64,000 nt of DNA from Amycolatopsis suaedae (GTDB lineage: Bacteria; Actinomycetota; Actinomycetes; Mycobacteriales; Pseudonocardiaceae). Below are positions 1 through 7,830 of this stretch, in pieces. The stretch covers positions 248,001 through 312,000 of the forward strand of contig NZ_SFCC01000008.1 in the NCBI RefSeq assembly GCF_004214935.1, read 5' to 3'. Each line of letters starts with the position of its first letter. The first letter of the stretch is position 1. Under the pieces are notes generated by a model. That model saw only the letters and a program-made list of their open reading frames with translations. It was not told where the DNA came from and ran no database searches. Both the position numbers and the translations under genes were made by a program.

Positions 1-1752
1 GTTCTGGTCGCCAACCGCGGGGAGATCGCCGTCCGCGTCATCCGAGCGGCGAAGGACGCCGGGCTCGGCAGCGTGGCCGTCTACGCCGATCCGGATCGCG
101 ACGCGCCACACGTCCGGCTGGCGGACGAGGCGTTCGCGCTGGGCGGCAGTACTGCCGCCGAAAGCTACCTCGACTTCGGCAAGCTGCTCGACGTCGCCGC
201 CCGGTCCGGCGCCGACGCCGTGCACCCCGGCTACGGCTTCCTGTCCGAGAACGCCGACTTCGCCCAGGCCGTCATCGACGCCGGGCTGACCTGGATCGGG
301 CCGAGCCCGCAGGCCATCCGCGACCTCGGGGACAAGGTGACCGCGCGGCACATCGCCACCGCGGCCGGTGCCCCGCTGGTGCCCGGCACGAAGGAACCGG
401 CCGCCGACGCCGCCGAGATCGTGGCGTTCGCCGAGGAACACGGCCTTCCGGTGGCGATCAAGGCGGCGTTCGGCGGTGGCGGCAGGGGCCTGAAGGTCGC
501 CAGGACGCTGGAGGAGATCCCCGAGCTGTTCGAGTCGGCCACCCGCGAGGCGGTCGCCGCGTTCGGCCGCGGCGAGTGCTTCGTCGAGCGCTACCTCGAC
601 CGGCCGCGCCACGTCGAGGCGCAGGTGCTGGCCGACCAGTACGGCAACGTCATCGTCGTCGGCACCCGCGACTGCTCACTGCAGCGCAGGCACCAGAAGC
701 TCGTCGAGGAGGCACCGGCACCGTTCCTGACCGACGAGCAGCGGGCCACCATCCACTCCTCGGCCAAGGCCATCTGCAAGCAGGCCGGCTACCACGGCGC
801 CGGCACGGTGGAGTACCTGGTCGGCGTGGACGGCACCATCTCGTTCCTGGAGGTCAACACCCGGCTGCAGGTCGAGCACCCGGTGTCGGAGGAGACCACC
901 GGACTCGACCTGGTGCGCGAGCAGTTCCGCATCGCCGCGGGCGAGAAGCTCCGGCTGACCGAGGACCCGGAGCCCCGAGGGCACTCGATCGAGTTCCGGA
1001 TCAACGGCGAGGACGCCGGCCGCAACTTCCTGCCCGCCCCCGGCACCGTCACCAGGCTGGTCTTCCCGGAGGGGCCCGGCGTGCGGGTCGACTCCGGTGT
1101 CGAGGCGGGCAGCGTCATCGGCGGCCAGTTCGACTCGATGCTGGCCAAGCTGGTCGTCACCGGCTCGGACCGCACCAACGCGCTGGAGCGCAGCCGCCGC
1201 GCGCTCGACGAGATGGTCGCCGAGGGCATGGCCACCGTGCTGCCGTTCCACCGCGCGATCGTGCGGGACCCGGCGTTCGTCGGCGACGAGTCGGGCTTCT
1301 CGGTGCACACCCGCTGGATCGAGACCGAGTTCGACAACCGGATCGAGCCGTTCACCGGCGAGGCAGGGGAATCCGAGGAGGAACCGCGGCAGCAGGTCGT
1401 CGTCGAGGTCGGCGGCCGCAGGCTGGAGGTGTCCCTGCCCGGGTCGCTGAGCCTGGGCGCCCCCGCCGCGGGCGGCAACGCCGCGAAGGCCAAGCCCCGC
1501 AAGCGCGGTGGCACGAAGGCCGCCGCGAGCGGCGACGCGGTGACCGCGCCCATGCAGGGCACGATCGTCAAGGTGGCCGTGGAGGAGGGCCAGCGGGTCG
1601 AGGCCGGTGAGCTGGTCGTCGTGCTGGAGGCCATGAAGATGGAGAACCCGGTCACCGCCCACAAGGCGGGCACGGTGACCGGGCTGTCGGCCGAGGTCGG
1701 CGCCGCTGTGACGCAGGGCTCGACGCTGCTGGAGCTGAAGGACGCCACGTAG
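1..1752 (+). CDS. accA3: Acyl-CoA carboxylase alpha subunit (biotin carboxylase + BCCP), 5' end cut by window
   Basis: ATP-dependent carboxylation of biotin for acetyl-/propionyl-CoA carboxylase, feeding malonyl- and methylmalonyl-CoA to lipid synthesis in the cytoplasm. The frame is open from base 1, so the start lies just upstream; probably only about 10-15 residues are missing, since the first visible residues [17 protein letters not shown] are the usual extreme N-terminus. Visible: the ATP-grasp glycine loop GGGGRGLKV (about fragment residue 157), biotin carboxylase signature [14 protein letters not shown], and a C-terminal biotinyl domain with EAMKMENP, biotinylated Lys at about residue 546. 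A Lys/Arg-rich linker joins the domains, as in mycobacterial AccA3, which it resembles closely from memory. The beta subunit is not in the window. The stop codon TAG overlaps the putative -10 box of the next gene. Confidence 0.95.
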   Translation, partial: VLVANRGEIAVRVIRAAKDAGLGSVAVYADPDRDAPHVRLADEAFALGGSTAAESYLDFGKLLDVAARSGADAVHPGYGFLSENADFAQAVIDAGLTWIGPSPQAIRDLGDKVTARHIATAAGAPLVPGTKEPAADAAEIVAFAEEHGLPVAIKAAFGGGGRGLKVARTLEEIPELFESATREAVAAFGRGECFVERYLDRPRHVEAQVLADQYGNVIVVGTRDCSLQRRHQKLVEEAPAPFLTDEQRATIHSSAKAICKQAGYHGAGTVEYLVGVDGTISFLEVNTRLQVEHPVSEETTGLDLVREQFRIAAGEKLRLTEDPEPRGHSIEFRINGEDAGRNFLPAPGTVTRLVFPEGPGVRVDSGVEAGSVIGGQFDSMLAKLVVTGSDRTNALERSRRALDEMVAEGMATVLPFHRAIVRDPAFVGDESGFSVHTRWIETEFDNRIEPFTGEAGESEEEPRQQVVVEVGGRRLEVSLPGSLSLGAPAAGGNAAKAKPRKRGGTKAAASGDAVTAPMQGTIVKVAVEEGQRVEAGELVVVLEAMKMENPVTAHKAGTVTGLSAEVGAAVTQGSTLLELKDAT

Positions 1753-1755
1753 GCT
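1750..1755 (+). promoter_or_regulatory. Putative -10 box TAGGCT for leaderless DUF1707 gene
   Basis: TAGGCT lies 6 nt before the GTG at 1762, the spacing expected if transcription begins at the start codon. Its first three bases are the TAG stop of accA3. The GGAGG at 1756-1760 is too close to the GTG to work as a ribosome binding site. Confidence 0.5.
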
Positions 1756-1761
1756 GGAGGC

Positions 1762-2148
1762 GTGGATCCCGCGTACCGGCTCAGCAACGCCGAACGCCAG
1801 GACGCCCTCGACGCGCTGGAGGAGCACGTCCGCACCGGCAGGCTCGACGTCGACGAGTTCGCCGAGCGGTCGGCCCGGGTCAGCGTGGCCAGGACCAGCG
1901 GCGATCTCATCCCGCTGTTCGCCGACCTCCCCGCGCCCCGGCCCGCCGTGCTCGACGCCCTGACGCGCCCGGCCGCCGCGCCACCCCCGGTACGGCGCGG
2001 CGGCGGTCTGCTCGGCAACCTCACGGTGCCGGTCGCCGCGGTGCTCGGCGTGCTGCTGTTCCTGACCGTGCTGCGGGGCTTCTGGCCGATCCTGCTGCTG
2101 CCGGCGATCGCCATCCTGCTGATGAGCCTGCGTGGCAAGCCCCGCTGA
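1762..2148 (+). CDS. DUF1707 small membrane protein
   Basis: 128 residues. The N-terminal half (residues about 5-55, with YRLSNAERQDALDALEEH and a following RLDVDEFAER) is the DUF1707 domain, a short helical module common in actinobacterial membrane or envelope proteins and of unknown function. A Pro/Ala linker follows, then one or two hydrophobic segments at about residues 84-120 (NLTVPVAAVLGVLLFLTVL and WPILLLPAIAILLM) and a short basic tail. The start GTG is chosen because it opens the DUF1707 domain and sits 6 nt behind TAGGCT. It is 9 nt downstream of accA3. A second DUF1707 protein with a different C-terminal domain is encoded at 40754. Confidence 0.8.
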   Translation: MDPAYRLSNAERQDALDALEEHVRTGRLDVDEFAERSARVSVARTSGDLIPLFADLPAPRPAVLDALTRPAAAPPPVRRGGGLLGNLTVPVAAVLGVLLFLTVLRGFWPILLLPAIAILLMSLRGKPR

Positions 2149-2151
2149 AGG

Positions 2152-2367
2152 TCAGTTCCCCACGCGCTTGCGTTTCCTGCTCGCCGCGATGTCGGCGATG
2201 ATCAGACCCGCACCGAGCACCGCCATCAGCACGCTGGCGACGATGTGCATGCCGTCCGGCAGGATGTGCAGCTGGACGAACCACGACTTGGACGTGCTCT
2301 CGGCGACCCGGTTGATGAACCCGCCGATTCCCTGGACCATCAGGATGATCCCGATGATTTCCTTCAT
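2152..2367 (-). CDS. Small two-helix membrane protein, unknown function
   Basis: 71 residues, ATG at 2367. Two predicted membrane helices (about residues 3-20, IIGIILMVQGIGGFINRV, and 40-60, HIVASVLMAVLGAGLIIAD) end in a strongly basic tail (ASRKRKRVGN). The ATG overlaps the stop of the upstream gene as ATGA, so the pair is almost certainly one translationally coupled transcript. It converges on the DUF1707 gene with only 3 nt between the stops. The family is not recognised; the coupling suggests the two membrane proteins work together. Confidence 0.75.
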   Translation of the reverse strand: MKEIIGIILMVQGIGGFINRVAESTSKSWFVQLHILPDGMHIVASVLMAVLGAGLIIADIAASRKRKRVGN

Positions 2368-2960
2368 TGGCTGACCCTTTCCCGCTCGTTCGGCTTCTTC
2401 GACGTCATCACCCAGAACGGCCCGGCGAGGAACCAGATCCCGGCGACCATGCCCATTCGCGGCAGCCAGCCGCCGTCGGCCCACAGTCCCCTGGTCTGCT
2501 CGGGCGTGCCGACCACGAAGATCAGCAGCGCCATCACCGCCGCCGCGAGCCCGCAGGCGGCCAGGCACTTGCCCCACTCCCGCCACTCGATCTTCAGCCG
2601 CTCGGCGCGTCCCTTGGGCCGCTTGACCGGCGCCGGGCCGCCCGCGAACCGGTGCGCGAACCGCACGTCGGCCCAGCGGATCATGCTGGGGCCGAACACC
2701 ACGCTGAAGCCGAGGTAGACCGCCGCCAGGCCGTGCACGAAGCCGGCCTGTCCCCCACCGGACAGGTCGATCATCGTCGCCACCAGGACGCCGACGTCGA
2801 TGACCGGCGTCAGCGCCAGCAACACGACGCTGGTGCGCCGCAGCCGGAACACGTACCGGGCCACCAGGCCCAGCACGATGCACACCCAGAAGCCGATCTC
2901 CCCCGCGGCGATCACCACGGCCATCGGGTTCTCGGCGATGAACTCGAAGATCCTGTCCAT
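2364..2960 (-). CDS. Multi-pass membrane protein, unknown function
   Basis: 198 residues from ATG 2960 (MDRIFEFIAENPMAVV). The frame is open further upstream to 3098, but that extension reads through the intergenic repeat at 3051-3087 and is rejected; an ATG at 2972 is a possible alternative. About five hydrophobic segments are visible: AVVIAAGEIGFWVCIVLGLV, VVLLALTPVIDVGVLVATM, LAAVYLGFSVVFGPSM, CLAACGLAAAVMALLIFVV and MGMVAGIWFLAGPFWVM, with a basic cytoplasmic loop between the third and fourth. It ends in an ATGA overlap with the small membrane gene at 2367. No catalytic motif recognised. Confidence 0.75.
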   Translation of the reverse strand: MDRIFEFIAENPMAVVIAAGEIGFWVCIVLGLVARYVFRLRRTSVVLLALTPVIDVGVLVATMIDLSGGGQAGFVHGLAAVYLGFSVVFGPSMIRWADVRFAHRFAGGPAPVKRPKGRAERLKIEWREWGKCLAACGLAAAVMALLIFVVGTPEQTRGLWADGGWLPRMGMVAGIWFLAGPFWVMTSKKPNERERVSQ

Positions 2961-3050
2961 GGCGACCAGCATCGCCGGAACCCGCGGGTCCCGGCGTCGG
3001 CGGAAGGTGCCGATGCGGGTCATCACTTCGGAGGACCGGGTGAGGCCCCG

Positions 3051-3087
3051 AAGCTCGTGAAGGCCACCTTCATTACGTCTGACGTCA
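3051..3087. repeat. Half copy of palindrome family A
   Basis: Carries only one arm of the family A palindrome whose full copies are at 3255, 29841, 37951 and 61301 (arm GTGAAGGCCACCTTCA plus the central ACGT), without the complementary arm. It follows the membrane gene's upstream side and cannot form the hairpin, so it looks like a decayed copy. Confidence 0.8.
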
Positions 3088-3117
3088 GGGCCCGGCAAAG
3101 TCCAGAGTCGTGGGCGG

Positions 3118-3150
3118 TTGCCGTGAGGGCCCCCTTCACGGCATCAGACG
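3118..3150. repeat. Half copy of palindrome family B
   Basis: Contains one arm of the family B palindrome (GTGAGGGCCCCCTTCACGGC) that is complete at 53142-53192 and 54250-54300. The second arm is absent. A half B copy directly following a half A copy shows the gap is built from fragments of several repeat families. Confidence 0.75.
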
Positions 3151-3256
3151 CCACCACATCCGCCCTCACCCCGGCACACCCGCCCCACCAGCCTCCAACA
3201 CCACAACCACCCCACCAGCCACCACGAACGAGACAACCCCAGCAAGCACCAAAGCA
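3151..3256 (+). other. C/A-rich, G-poor tract
   Basis: About 105 bases dominated by C and A with very few G on the + strand, including repeated CCACC and CAACA runs. This asymmetry is unlike the rest of the window. No gene fits. A C-rich, G-poor RNA is the kind of unstructured sequence loaded by Rho, so a rut-like site on the + strand is one possible reading (inference). Confidence 0.5.
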
Positions 3257-3567
3257 CGTGAAGGCCACCATCACCACGTCACACGTAATGAAGGTGGCCT
3301 TCACGAGCTTGACCCCAAGCCCACGTCTCGCGATCTGGAACCGGCGTGCCGGACAGTGGAACCAGCCGGGCGGGAACGGACAACTCGCGGGTCCGGAACG
3401 GACGACTCGCGCGGGCGGGCCGTTCACGCGGGCGACCGGCACCACGTGAGAACCGGCGTCCACATCATGAGTTCTGCATTCACGCACACGAGTTCTGCGT
3501 TCCGGACCGCGACTTCTGCGCTCGGGACCACCCACCGCGTCCTGCCGCACCCCGGACTTCGCCGGGC
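3255..3567. repeat. Composite intergenic repeat module, copy 1
   Basis: A roughly 313-bp non-coding module whose parts recur in the same order at 29841-30219: an imperfect family A palindrome (3255-3310); a spacer containing ATCTGGAACCG; two 22-bp units GGAAC-GGACAACTCGCG type (3373-3416); ACGTGAGAACCGGCGTCCAC; three GAGTTCTGCG-type units (about 3468-3524); and a CTCGGGACC/CCCACC tail ending near CTTCGCCGGG. No start codon, ribosome binding site or conserved peptide is shared by the two copies. It lies upstream of the acyl-CoA synthetase. Confidence 0.85.
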
Positions 3568-3570
3568 CCC

Positions 3571-3604
3571 TGACGTCTCACGTAATGAAGGTGCCTTCAC
3601 GTGC
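3571..3604. repeat. Right-half copy of palindrome family A
   Basis: The right arm of family A (TGACGTCTCACGTAATGAAGG and following) with one G missing, so that GGTGGCC reads GGTGCC. It sits 60 bp before the acyl-CoA synthetase start. With the half copies at 3051 and 3118 it makes this gap a mosaic of whole and broken repeats. Confidence 0.75.
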
Positions 3605-3665
3605 TTTACCGGGCGGGTGAGGCAGGGCACGTGGCGGCCGGCGCCGGGATGCGCGAGAGTGAGGC

Positions 3666-5096
3666 ATGCCCGCGAGCGCGTTCCTGACCCGGCTGCTGGC
3701 CCTGCCCGACGTCTACGCCGGACGTGTCGCGTTCCGCCACGACGGCGCCGATCTGTCCTACGAGGACACCGGCGAACTGCTGCTCCGGCTGCACTCCGCG
3801 CTCGCCGCCCGTGACGTCGGTCCACAGTCGACGGTCGCCGTGCTCGGCGGCAACCGGCCGGAGACCCTGCTGACCCAGATCGCCGCGCAGTTGCGCGGGG
3901 CCACCGTGCTGCTGGTCGCCGCGTCGGCGAGCACCGCGCACCGGCGGTCGGCCCTCGACACCGCCGGGGCGGACCTGGTCATCAGCGATCCGGACGAGCT
4001 GTCCGGCGGCCCGGATGTGCCGGTCACCGTGCCCCCGTCGGTGCGGACCGTGTTCGGCAGCGGCGGCACCACCGGCACGCCCAAGCTGATCCGCCACGGC
4101 GGAACCTACGAGGGCATGGCGCAGATCTTCCGCCCCGACCCGGCGGGGCCGAACCGGATCCTGCAGGTGGCGCCGCTGTCCCACCTGACCGGCAACGCCA
4201 CCGCGCTGGGCGCACTGCTGTCCGGCGACACGATCGTGCTGCACGAGGGGTTCGACGCCGGCGCGGTGCTGCGGGCGATCGAGACCGAGCGGATCACCCG
4301 GATCAGCCTGACCCCGCCGCGGCTGGCGGCCGTCCTCGATCACCCCGCGCTGCCCGGCACCGACCTGTCCAGCCTGCGCGCGGTGTTCCTCGGCGCCAGC
4401 CCGCTGCCGCCACGGCGGTGGGCACGGGCGCTGGAGGTGTTCGGGCCCATCGTCGGCCAGGGCTACGGGCTCACCGAGGCGCCGATGATCGCCACCATCA
4501 CCGCCGCCGAGGTCGACGGCAGGCCGGAACGGCTGGAGTCGGTCGGCCGGATCGTGCCCGGCATGGCGGCCAAGGTCGTCGGCCCGGACCTGGCCGAGCT
4601 GCCGCCCGGCCAGGCCGGTGAGGTGCTGGTCCAGGGACTGTCGCTGATGGACGGTTACCACGCGGGCGGTGACGGCGCCGCGTTCGCCGGCGACTGGCTG
4701 CGTACCGGCGACATCGGCCGGTTCGACGACGAGGGCTACCTGTACCTGCTCGACCGGGCCGGCGACGTCATCGTCACCGGCGAGCACGGCACGAAGGTGT
4801 ACCCGGCGATCGTGGAGGCCGCGCTGGCAACCCATCCCGGCGTGCGGCAGGCCGCGGTGTTCGGCGTGCCCGGCCCCGGCGGCGAGGGCGAGCTGGTACA
4901 CGCCACGGTGGTACCCGTGGGCACACCGGACGGGCCCGCCCTGCGCGCCCACGTCCGCGCCGAGCTGGGTGGCGAGCACTTCGTGCCCGCGGGGGTGGAC
5001 TTCGCCGCCTCCCTGCCGCTCACGCCGGTCGGCAAGGTCGACAAGAAAGCCCTGCGGGCCCCGTTCTGGGCGGACTGCCCCCGCGGTATCGCTTAG
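3666..5096 (+). CDS. Acyl-CoA synthetase / AMP-dependent ligase
   Basis: 476 residues. ATP-dependent activation of a carboxylic acid to acyl-AMP, then thioester formation with CoA. Motifs in order: phosphate-binding loop FGSGGTTGTPKLI (about residue 129), GYGLTEAP (about 272), TGDIGRFDDEGYLYLLDR (about 349) ending in the hinge GDVIVTGEHGTKVYP, and the C-terminal catalytic Lys in LTPVGKVDKK. The length is short but complete for class I adenylate-forming enzymes. The substrate cannot be read from the sequence; a medium-chain or aromatic acid is possible. It lies alone behind a 700-bp repeat-rich gap and its stop overlaps the glpD stop by 3 nt in convergent orientation. Confidence 0.88.
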   Translation: MPASAFLTRLLALPDVYAGRVAFRHDGADLSYEDTGELLLRLHSALAARDVGPQSTVAVLGGNRPETLLTQIAAQLRGATVLLVAASASTAHRRSALDTAGADLVISDPDELSGGPDVPVTVPPSVRTVFGSGGTTGTPKLIRHGGTYEGMAQIFRPDPAGPNRILQVAPLSHLTGNATALGALLSGDTIVLHEGFDAGAVLRAIETERITRISLTPPRLAAVLDHPALPGTDLSSLRAVFLGASPLPPRRWARALEVFGPIVGQGYGLTEAPMIATITAAEVDGRPERLESVGRIVPGMAAKVVGPDLAELPPGQAGEVLVQGLSLMDGYHAGGDGAAFAGDWLRTGDIGRFDDEGYLYLLDRAGDVIVTGEHGTKVYPAIVEAALATHPGVRQAAVFGVPGPGGEGELVHATVVPVGTPDGPALRAHVRAELGGEHFVPAGVDFAASLPLTPVGKVDKKALRAPFWADCPRGIA

Positions 5097-6826
5097 GCGC
5101 GGGCCACCGTCTCGCCCAGCCGGGAGCGGGCCTCCGGCGCGGCCAGCCGGCGGGCGTCGGCGGCCTCGTCGCTGGGCTCGGTCTGCGACGCCCGCTCGGC
5201 CTCCACCCGGGCGGTGTAGACCTCCACCTCACGGGCCATGTCCTCGGCCGACCAGCCGAGCACCTCACCGGCCAGCCGCGCGACCTGCGCCGCGCAGGCG
5301 ACGCCGCGGTGCGGGTACTCGATGGAGATGCGGGTACGCCGCGCCAGCACGTCCTCCAGGTGCAGCGCGCCCTCGTGGCTGGCCGCGTAGACGGCCTCGA
5401 CGGCCAGGTAGTCCGACGCCTCCTCGATCGGCTTGAGCAACTCGGGCCGCCCGTCGGCCAGCGCCAGCACCTCGTGCACCAGCGAGCCGTAGCGGTTGAG
5501 CAGGTGCCGGACGCGGTACGGGTGCAGCCCGTACCGCGCGCCGAGGTGGTCGGTCTGGTTGACCAGCGCGTGGTAGCCGTCGGCGCCGAGCAGCGGCACC
5601 TTGTCGGTGATCGACGGCCGGAGCCTGCCCCGCAGGTCCGATCCCGCGGCGTCGACGGCGTCGGCCGCCATCACCCGGTACGTCGTGTACTTGCCGCCCG
5701 CGATGGCCACCATGCCCGGCGCGACCCGCGCCACCGCGTGCTCCCGCGACAGCTTCGAGGTCTCCTCGCTCTCCCCGGCCAGCAGCGGCCGCAGGCCGGC
5801 GTAGACGCCCTCGATGTCGTCGTGGGTGAGCGGCGTGGCCAGCACGCGGTTGACGTGTTCGAGGATGTAGTCGATGTCCTTCTGCGTGGCCGCTGGGTGG
5901 GCCAGGTCGAGGTTCCAGTCGGTGTCGGTGGTGCCGACGATCCAGTGGTTGCCCCAGGGCAGCACGAACAGCACGGACTTCTCGGTACGCAGGATCAACC
6001 CGGCCTCGGACACGATCCGGTCCCTGGGGACCACGATGTGCACACCCTTGCTGGCCCGCACGCGGAACCGGCCGCGGGTGCCGGACAGCGACTGCAGCGA
6101 GTCGGTCCACACGCCACCGCAGTTGATCACCACGCTGGCCTGGACCTCGGTCGTCCGCCCGTCCTCGACGTCGCGGACCCGCACGCCGGACACCCGGTCC
6201 GCCTCCCGCAGGAACCCGACGACCTCGGTGGACGTCCGGATGACCGCGCCGTAGTGCGCGGCGGTGCGGGCCACCATCATCGTGTGCCTGGCGTCGTCGG
6301 CCTGCGCGTCGTAGTAGCGGATGCCGCCGATTAGCGCGCCGCGCTTGAGGGCAGGCACCATCCGCAGCGCTCCGGCCTTGGACAGGTGCTTCTGGCCGGG
6401 GACCGACCGGGCCCCGCCCATGTGGTCGTAGAGGAACAACCCGGCCGCCGTGTACGGGCGCTCCCACACCCGCTTGGTCAGCGGGTAGAGGAACGGGGCG
6501 GGCTTGACCAGGTGCGGCGCCAGCCGGGTGAGCATCAGCTCCCGCTCCCGCAGCGCCTCCCGCACCAGGCCGAACTCCAGCTGTTCCAGGTACCGCAGCC
6601 CGCCGTGGAACAGCTTGCTCGACCGGCTCGACGTGCCCGACGCCAGGTCCCGGGCCTCCACCAGCGCGACCCGCAGGCCGCGGGTGGCCGCGTCCAGCGC
6701 GACACCGGCGCCGACGACACCGCCCCCGATGACCACCAGGTCGTAGGTCTCCTCCGACAGCCGTCGCCAGGAGTCCTCGCGCGCGTCCGGGCCCAATCGA
6801 GCCGAGTTCCCATCCTGCTTAGGCAC
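5093..6826 (-). CDS. glpD: Glycerol-3-phosphate dehydrogenase (FAD)
   Basis: 577 residues. Oxidises sn-glycerol-3-phosphate to dihydroxyacetone phosphate at the membrane and passes electrons to quinone. The FAD Rossmann motif VVIGGGVVGAGVALDAATRG opens the protein, followed by SSKLFHGGLRYLEQ and a C-terminal helical domain (RYGSLVHEVLALA, HEGALHLEDVLARRTRI) typical of the family. The start is placed at GTG 6826 because a perfect AGGAGG (complement of 6834-6839) lies 7 nt upstream; an in-frame ATG at 6859 lacks one. Divergent from glpF-glpK, so the three genes form one glycerol locus. In M. tuberculosis the corresponding glpD2 (Rv3302c) precedes lpdA, as here. Confidence 0.95.
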   Translation of the reverse strand: MPKQDGNSARLGPDAREDSWRRLSEETYDLVVIGGGVVGAGVALDAATRGLRVALVEARDLASGTSSRSSKLFHGGLRYLEQLEFGLVREALRERELMLTRLAPHLVKPAPFLYPLTKRVWERPYTAAGLFLYDHMGGARSVPGQKHLSKAGALRMVPALKRGALIGGIRYYDAQADDARHTMMVARTAAHYGAVIRTSTEVVGFLREADRVSGVRVRDVEDGRTTEVQASVVINCGGVWTDSLQSLSGTRGRFRVRASKGVHIVVPRDRIVSEAGLILRTEKSVLFVLPWGNHWIVGTTDTDWNLDLAHPAATQKDIDYILEHVNRVLATPLTHDDIEGVYAGLRPLLAGESEETSKLSREHAVARVAPGMVAIAGGKYTTYRVMAADAVDAAGSDLRGRLRPSITDKVPLLGADGYHALVNQTDHLGARYGLHPYRVRHLLNRYGSLVHEVLALADGRPELLKPIEEASDYLAVEAVYAASHEGALHLEDVLARRTRISIEYPHRGVACAAQVARLAGEVLGWSAEDMAREVEVYTARVEAERASQTEPSDEAADARRLAAPEARSRLGETVARA

Positions 6827-6876
6827 CGCAGGTCCTCCTTTCGCCAGGACCTCCAGCATCGCACGTTTGGCGAGTC

Positions 6877-6898
6877 GACCCCCGCCGGAGCGGGGGTC
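6877..6898. promoter_or_regulatory. Hairpin in glpD-glpF divergent region
   Basis: Perfect 9-bp arms (6877-6885 and 6890-6898, GACCCCCGC with its complement) around a 4-base loop. It lies 50 nt upstream of the glpD GTG, so it would fall in the glpD leader RNA if transcription starts further upstream. It could be an attenuator or an insulator between the divergent promoters; there is no U-run. The rest of 6827-7056 is non-coding and must hold both promoters. Confidence 0.5.
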
Positions 6899-7056
6899 GT
6901 GTGGCGAAGCGCTCGTTCGTGTCGAAATTGCGGCGTTCAGTGCATTGGAATGATCGTGTACCAACTAGTAACGTTCCCCCGATCGTGGGGCGGCAGCGGC
7001 GCCGTGGCACGCCGGGAGGCACCCTGCGCAGAGAACGTCCGTTGTGGAGGGATGAG

Positions 7057-7812
7057 ATGGCTGCTGGCGAGATTTTCCTGTGGGAGCTGATCGGCACCGC
7101 GATGCTGATCCTGCTCGGCAACGGTGTTGTGGCCAACAACGTGCTGCGGAAGAACAACGGCAACAACGCGGGCTTCCTGTTCGTGAACTTCGGCTGGGCG
7201 TTCGCGGTGTTCACCGGCGCCAGCATCGCCGCGCCCACCGGCGCGCACCTCAACCCGGCGGTCACGCTGGGGCTCGCGATCGCCGACCCGGAGAAGGTTC
7301 CCTGGTCGCAGGTGCCGATCTACATGCTCGCGCAGATGGTCGGCGCCATCGTCGGTGCCACGCTGTGCTGGGCCGCCTACAAGCTGCAGTTCGACGACCA
7401 CCCCGAGCCGGAGAACACGCTGGGCATCTTCTCCACCGCGCCGCAGATTCCGCACAAGGTGTGGAACCTGGTGACCGAGATCATCGGTACGTTCGTGCTC
7501 GTGGCCTGGATCCTGTTCGCCGCCAACTACAAGATGGGGCCGGACGGCGTCCCCACGTTCGGCAACGCCGCGCTGGGCTACGCCGGTGTCGCGTTCGTCG
7601 TGCTGGTGATCGGTACCTCGCTGGGCGGGCCGACCGGCTACGCCATCAACCCCGCCCGTGACCTGGGCCCGCGCATCGCCTACGCGTTCATCCTGCCGAT
7701 CCGCGGCAAGGCCAACCCGAACTGGGGCTACTCGTGGGTCCCGGTCGTCGGCCCGCTCGCCGGTGGTGCGCTCGCCGCGCTGCTCTACCTCGCCATGCCT
7801 GTAGCCGCCTGA
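7057..7812 (+). CDS. glpF: Glycerol facilitator (aquaglyceroporin)
   Basis: 251 residues; passive channel for glycerol across the cytoplasmic membrane. Six hydrophobic helices and the two pore-forming half-helices are visible, with NPA boxes at Asn66 (LNPAVTLG) and Asn198 (INPARDLGPR); the Asp after the second NPAR favours glycerol over water. The ATG at 7057 is preceded by GGAGG at 7046-7050, 6 nt away; the open frame before it is not coding. glpK follows 18 nt after the stop, so both are one operon, divergent from glpD. Confidence 0.95.
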   Translation: MAAGEIFLWELIGTAMLILLGNGVVANNVLRKNNGNNAGFLFVNFGWAFAVFTGASIAAPTGAHLNPAVTLGLAIADPEKVPWSQVPIYMLAQMVGAIVGATLCWAAYKLQFDDHPEPENTLGIFSTAPQIPHKVWNLVTEIIGTFVLVAWILFAANYKMGPDGVPTFGNAALGYAGVAFVVLVIGTSLGGPTGYAINPARDLGPRIAYAFILPIRGKANPNWGYSWVPVVGPLAGGALAALLYLAMPVAA

Positions 7813-7830
7813 TAACCACAGGGAGAACGC

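Noticed and set aside
2961..3098. Longer N-terminus for the membrane protein starting at 3098
   Set aside because: The extension reads through a half copy of an intergenic repeat and is not hydrophobic or conserved in character.
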